DNA from: Kribbella solani
GTDB taxonomy: Bacteria > Actinomycetota > Actinomycetes > Propionibacteriales > Kribbellaceae
NCBI RefSeq assembly: GCF_014205295.1
Contig: NZ_JACHNF010000001.1
Location: forward strand, 7,068,001-7,132,000
Reading direction: 5' to 3'
Length of the DNA: 64,000 bases
Part shown: one piece after another, positions 61,958-64,000 of the stretch
Position numbering within the stretch: the stretch's first letter is position 1
Layout: the number at the start of each line of letters is the position of its first letter
The notes under the pieces: model-generated
Database searches by the model: none
Told to the model about the DNA's origin: nothing
What the model saw: only the letters and a program-made list of their open reading frames with translations
Made by a program: the position numbers and the translations under genes

Positions 61958-64000
61958 GCTCGGTCGCGGCCGCGTAGTCGGCACCTCCGGCCAGACCGAC
62001 GAGGCGTACGTACCGTGCCGTCGTACCGGCCGGAATCCGCGCGATCTTCGCGTCGACGCTGCCGTCCCACGACCCCTTCGCCACCGACGTGAACGTGCTG
62101 CCGTCGGTGCTGGTCTGTACGTCGTACGAGGAGATCCGCCCGTTCGGCACATCGGCGTCCTGCCGTGGCGTGTACACCAGCGCCTCGATCGCGCGCGGCG
62201 TCTTGAGGTCAAGCGTGATGTACTGCGGCAGCGGCGCGTGCGGGCTCCAGTTGGAGTGCCACATGGTCGTGCAGTTGCCGTCGATCGCGGCCGCCGCGCT
62301 GTATGCCGCCCCGCCCTGGCTGGTGGCGGTCGCGGTCATCTCGTTCTGCGGAAGCAGGTTCAGCGGACCGAACGGACCGTCCGACGGCGGCGGGGTGCCT
62401 GGGATCGCCGTCACCCGGCCGAGGTTCGGTGCCTTGAGCAACGGATGGGTCCGCAGGTAGTTCAGGAACACTTCCTGGCCCATGCGCGGCGCTCGCTCCA
62501 GGTTGGTGTACTGCTGGAAACCCGGATACCCGTACTGCGCGCCGTGCAACGGCATCGCCGCACTCGTCGTCACCCGGTACGTCTTGTCGAGCCGCAACGG
62601 TCTTCCGTTCACCAGAACCTTTGCCGGATCGACGCGGTTGCCGACCGGTTTGCCCAGGTCGTACGTGTAGCGGAAGTTGTCCGACGTCGCCAGCGAGGAC
62701 AGTCGCGTACAGCCGTACGCGGGCGGAATCCACTGCTGTTCGAGGACATCCTTGACCGTGGAGCCTTTCATCGAGAGCGTGGTGATCGGAGAGATCCCGG
62801 CCACCGGCCACGCGGCGCCGTACGTCACCGTGCCTGCTTTCAGGCCGGCCGCGATCACGTCGACGCCGAGATCGGCCGGAACCAGCGCGAAGTCGCCGTC
62901 CGCCTCGTGCCTGTACAGGTCCGCGACCAGGTTGCCGGTCCGGCTCTCCGCCTTCGGCGCGAAGTCCAGGTCGCGGTCGAGCTTCGTCAGCGGTTGCTGC
63001 TGGCGCGTGGTCCACTTGTCCATCCAGTACTTCACGATCTTCTGGACGCCCGGATCCGGCGTCAGGTCCTTGGTGACGGCGTGGTTGGCGGCCGTGGTCG
63101 CGGAGCGGATCACGTCACCGGTGGCCGGATCGAGCGAAAGGTTCACCTCGCCGAGTACGCGGCCGTGGTTGCTTGCCTCCAGCACCGGCCTGGGTACGCC
63201 GTTCGGGTCCGGGATCATGCAGTTGAACGCGGTGTGCCAGTGACCGCCCAGGATCACGTCGATGTCCGGTGACATCGACCGGGCGGCGTCGAAGATCGGG
63301 CCGGTCGGGTTCTTGCAGTCGTTGTACAGCCCGCCCTGCTGGCCGCCCTCGTGCATGCTGACCACGATCGCGTTCACGCCTTGCGCCTTCAGCTCGGCCG
63401 CGGCCCGGTTCGCGGCGTCGACGACACCCTGGAACTCGAAGCCGGAACCCTTGATCGACAACGTTTCGGTCGGCGTACCCGGGAAGCCCAGGCCGATGAA
63501 GCCGATCCGCTGCGTACCCGCCTTCGCGATCCAGTACGGCGGCAGTACCGGCTGCTTGCTCTTCGGGTTGACGATGTTGGCGGCGTGGTACGCGTAGTCG
63601 GTGCCGTGGAAGTTCCGGCCGGTCGAGTCCTTGAAGCAGCTGTCGAACCCGGGCTTGCCGTAGCAGGCGCCGGTGGTCATCCGGCGCAGGAACGGGAACT
63701 CACGGTCGAACTCGTGGTTGCCGGCCACGTCGAAGTCCATCCCGAAGGCGTTCAGTACCTCGATCGTCGGCTCGTTCGCGAACGCCTGGGTGTAGTCCGG
63801 CCAGCCGCTGAACTGGTCGCCGGAACCGATCAGGAAGCTGTTCGGCTTGCCGGCGCGGAGTTTGTCCAGGTGCGCCTTCAGGTACCCGGCGCCGCCGACC
63901 TGCTGGGTACCGGACGGTCCGGCGATGGTCAGGTTCTCGGTCTCGGAAAGGTAGCCGTGCAGGTCGGTCAGGCTGAGTACCTGCACCGGGATCGGGGCCG
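61929..64000 (-). CDS. Secreted 5'-nucleotidase/metallophosphatase with F5/8 type C domain, N-terminus beyond window
   Basis: About 690 codons, open to the window edge; the signal peptide is presumably beyond it. The metallophosphatase motifs are LSLTDLHGYL (D-x-H), GSGDQFSG, AGNHEFDREF and LGGHWHTAF. The 5'-nucleotidase C-terminal domain follows (about 330-520: GNLVADLYRHEADGDFALVP), and the last 130 residues (NEMTATATSQGGAAYSAAAA, TTMWHSNWSPHAPLPQYITL, YVRLVGLAGG) form a discoidin-like carbohydrate-binding domain. It hydrolyses nucleotides or related phosphoesters outside the cell. Confidence 0.92.
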   Translation of the reverse strand, partial: APIPVQVLSLTDLHGYLSETENLTIAGPSGTQQVGGAGYLKAHLDKLRAGKPNSFLIGSGDQFSGWPDYTQAFANEPTIEVLNAFGMDFDVAGNHEFDREFPFLRRMTTGACYGKPGFDSCFKDSTGRNFHGTDYAYHAANIVNPKSKQPVLPPYWIAKAGTQRIGFIGLGFPGTPTETLSIKGSGFEFQGVVDAANRAAAELKAQGVNAIVVSMHEGGQQGGLYNDCKNPTGPIFDAARSMSPDIDVILGGHWHTAFNCMIPDPNGVPRPVLEASNHGRVLGEVNLSLDPATGDVIRSATTAANHAVTKDLTPDPGVQKIVKYWMDKWTTRQQQPLTKLDRDLDFAPKAESRTGNLVADLYRHEADGDFALVPADLGVDVIAAGLKAGTVTYGAAWPVAGISPITTLSMKGSTVKDVLEQQWIPPAYGCTRLSSLATSDNFRYTYDLGKPVGNRVDPAKVLVNGRPLRLDKTYRVTTSAAMPLHGAQYGYPGFQQYTNLERAPRMGQEVFLNYLRTHPLLKAPNLGRVTAIPGTPPPSDGPFGPLNLLPQNEMTATATSQGGAAYSAAAAIDGNCTTMWHSNWSPHAPLPQYITLDLKTPRAIEALVYTPRQDADVPNGRISSYDVQTSTDGSTFTSVAKGSWDGSVDAKIARIPAGTTARYVRLVGLAGGADYAAATELNIALAPAS

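Overview
The window is very GC-rich chromosomal DNA with many GTG starts, ATGA/GTGA gene overlaps and apparently leaderless genes. Several genes are typical of Actinomycetota: a furA-katG pair, a monomeric isocitrate dehydrogenase, the gephyrin-like Glp/GlpR division pair, Tat-lipoprotein binding proteins and protein O-mannosyltransferase. I infer an actinomycete of the Propionibacteriales, possibly Kribbella-like; the genus is a guess from gene content and codon style.

Layout. 1-6.6 kb: an acetate transporter cut by the window edge, a DUF3040 zinc-ribbon protein, tRNA-Arg(CCU), a secreted trypsin-like protease, a SigE-type ECF sigma factor with a membrane META-domain partner, a lipoprotein and small unknown genes. 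6.8-20.4 kb: a housekeeping block (mscL, SAF-domain protein, fmdB, formyl-THF cyclo-ligase, UDP-glucose pyrophosphorylase, moeA/glp, moaC, mog, rimJ-like, glpR/sepX) interrupted by a penicillin-acylase-like enzyme, a serine hydrolase and a phosphotransferase. 20.4-34.4 kb: tRNA-Ala(CGC), a TetR pair, furA-katG, GuaB1, a GAF-LuxR regulator, an archaeal-type prolyl-tRNA synthetase, monomeric IDH, a pentapeptide-repeat protein and a ROK kinase carrying ten tandem 8-residue repeats.

34.5-46.9 kb is the most interesting part. A copper operon (membrane protein, YcnI, CopC, CopD) is followed by a MarR regulator and then a compact eight-gene operon: Nik/Opp-type binding protein, two permeases, fused double ATPase, cysteine-synthase-like PLP enzyme, Fe(II)/2-oxoglutarate-type dioxygenase, a DUF4213/DUF364 'heavy-metal chelation' protein and an MFS transporter. 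A 15-bp Zur-box-like palindrome overlaps its promoter. The transport half copies the plan of the staphylopine (cnt) system, but the biosynthetic genes differ, so I propose an undescribed metallophore system.

46.9-48.2 kb: an IS110-type element sits directly after the MFS stop codon. Its 5' non-coding region contains segments matching the target flank and the element's own right end, as expected of a bridge RNA. 48.2-55.7 kb: minisatellite, a hairpin element also present at 33.3 kb, a DUF1707 protein, pmt, a VapBC-like toxin-antitoxin pair, rsmI, metG and an oxidoreductase. 55.7-61.9 kb: an alpha-galactoside operon (GH36, MalFG-type permeases, binding protein, PhyH dioxygenase) with a divergent AraC regulator. 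The window ends inside a 5'-nucleotidase-family gene.

Intergenic tandem repeats are unusually common. No CRISPR array, rRNA operon or prophage was seen.
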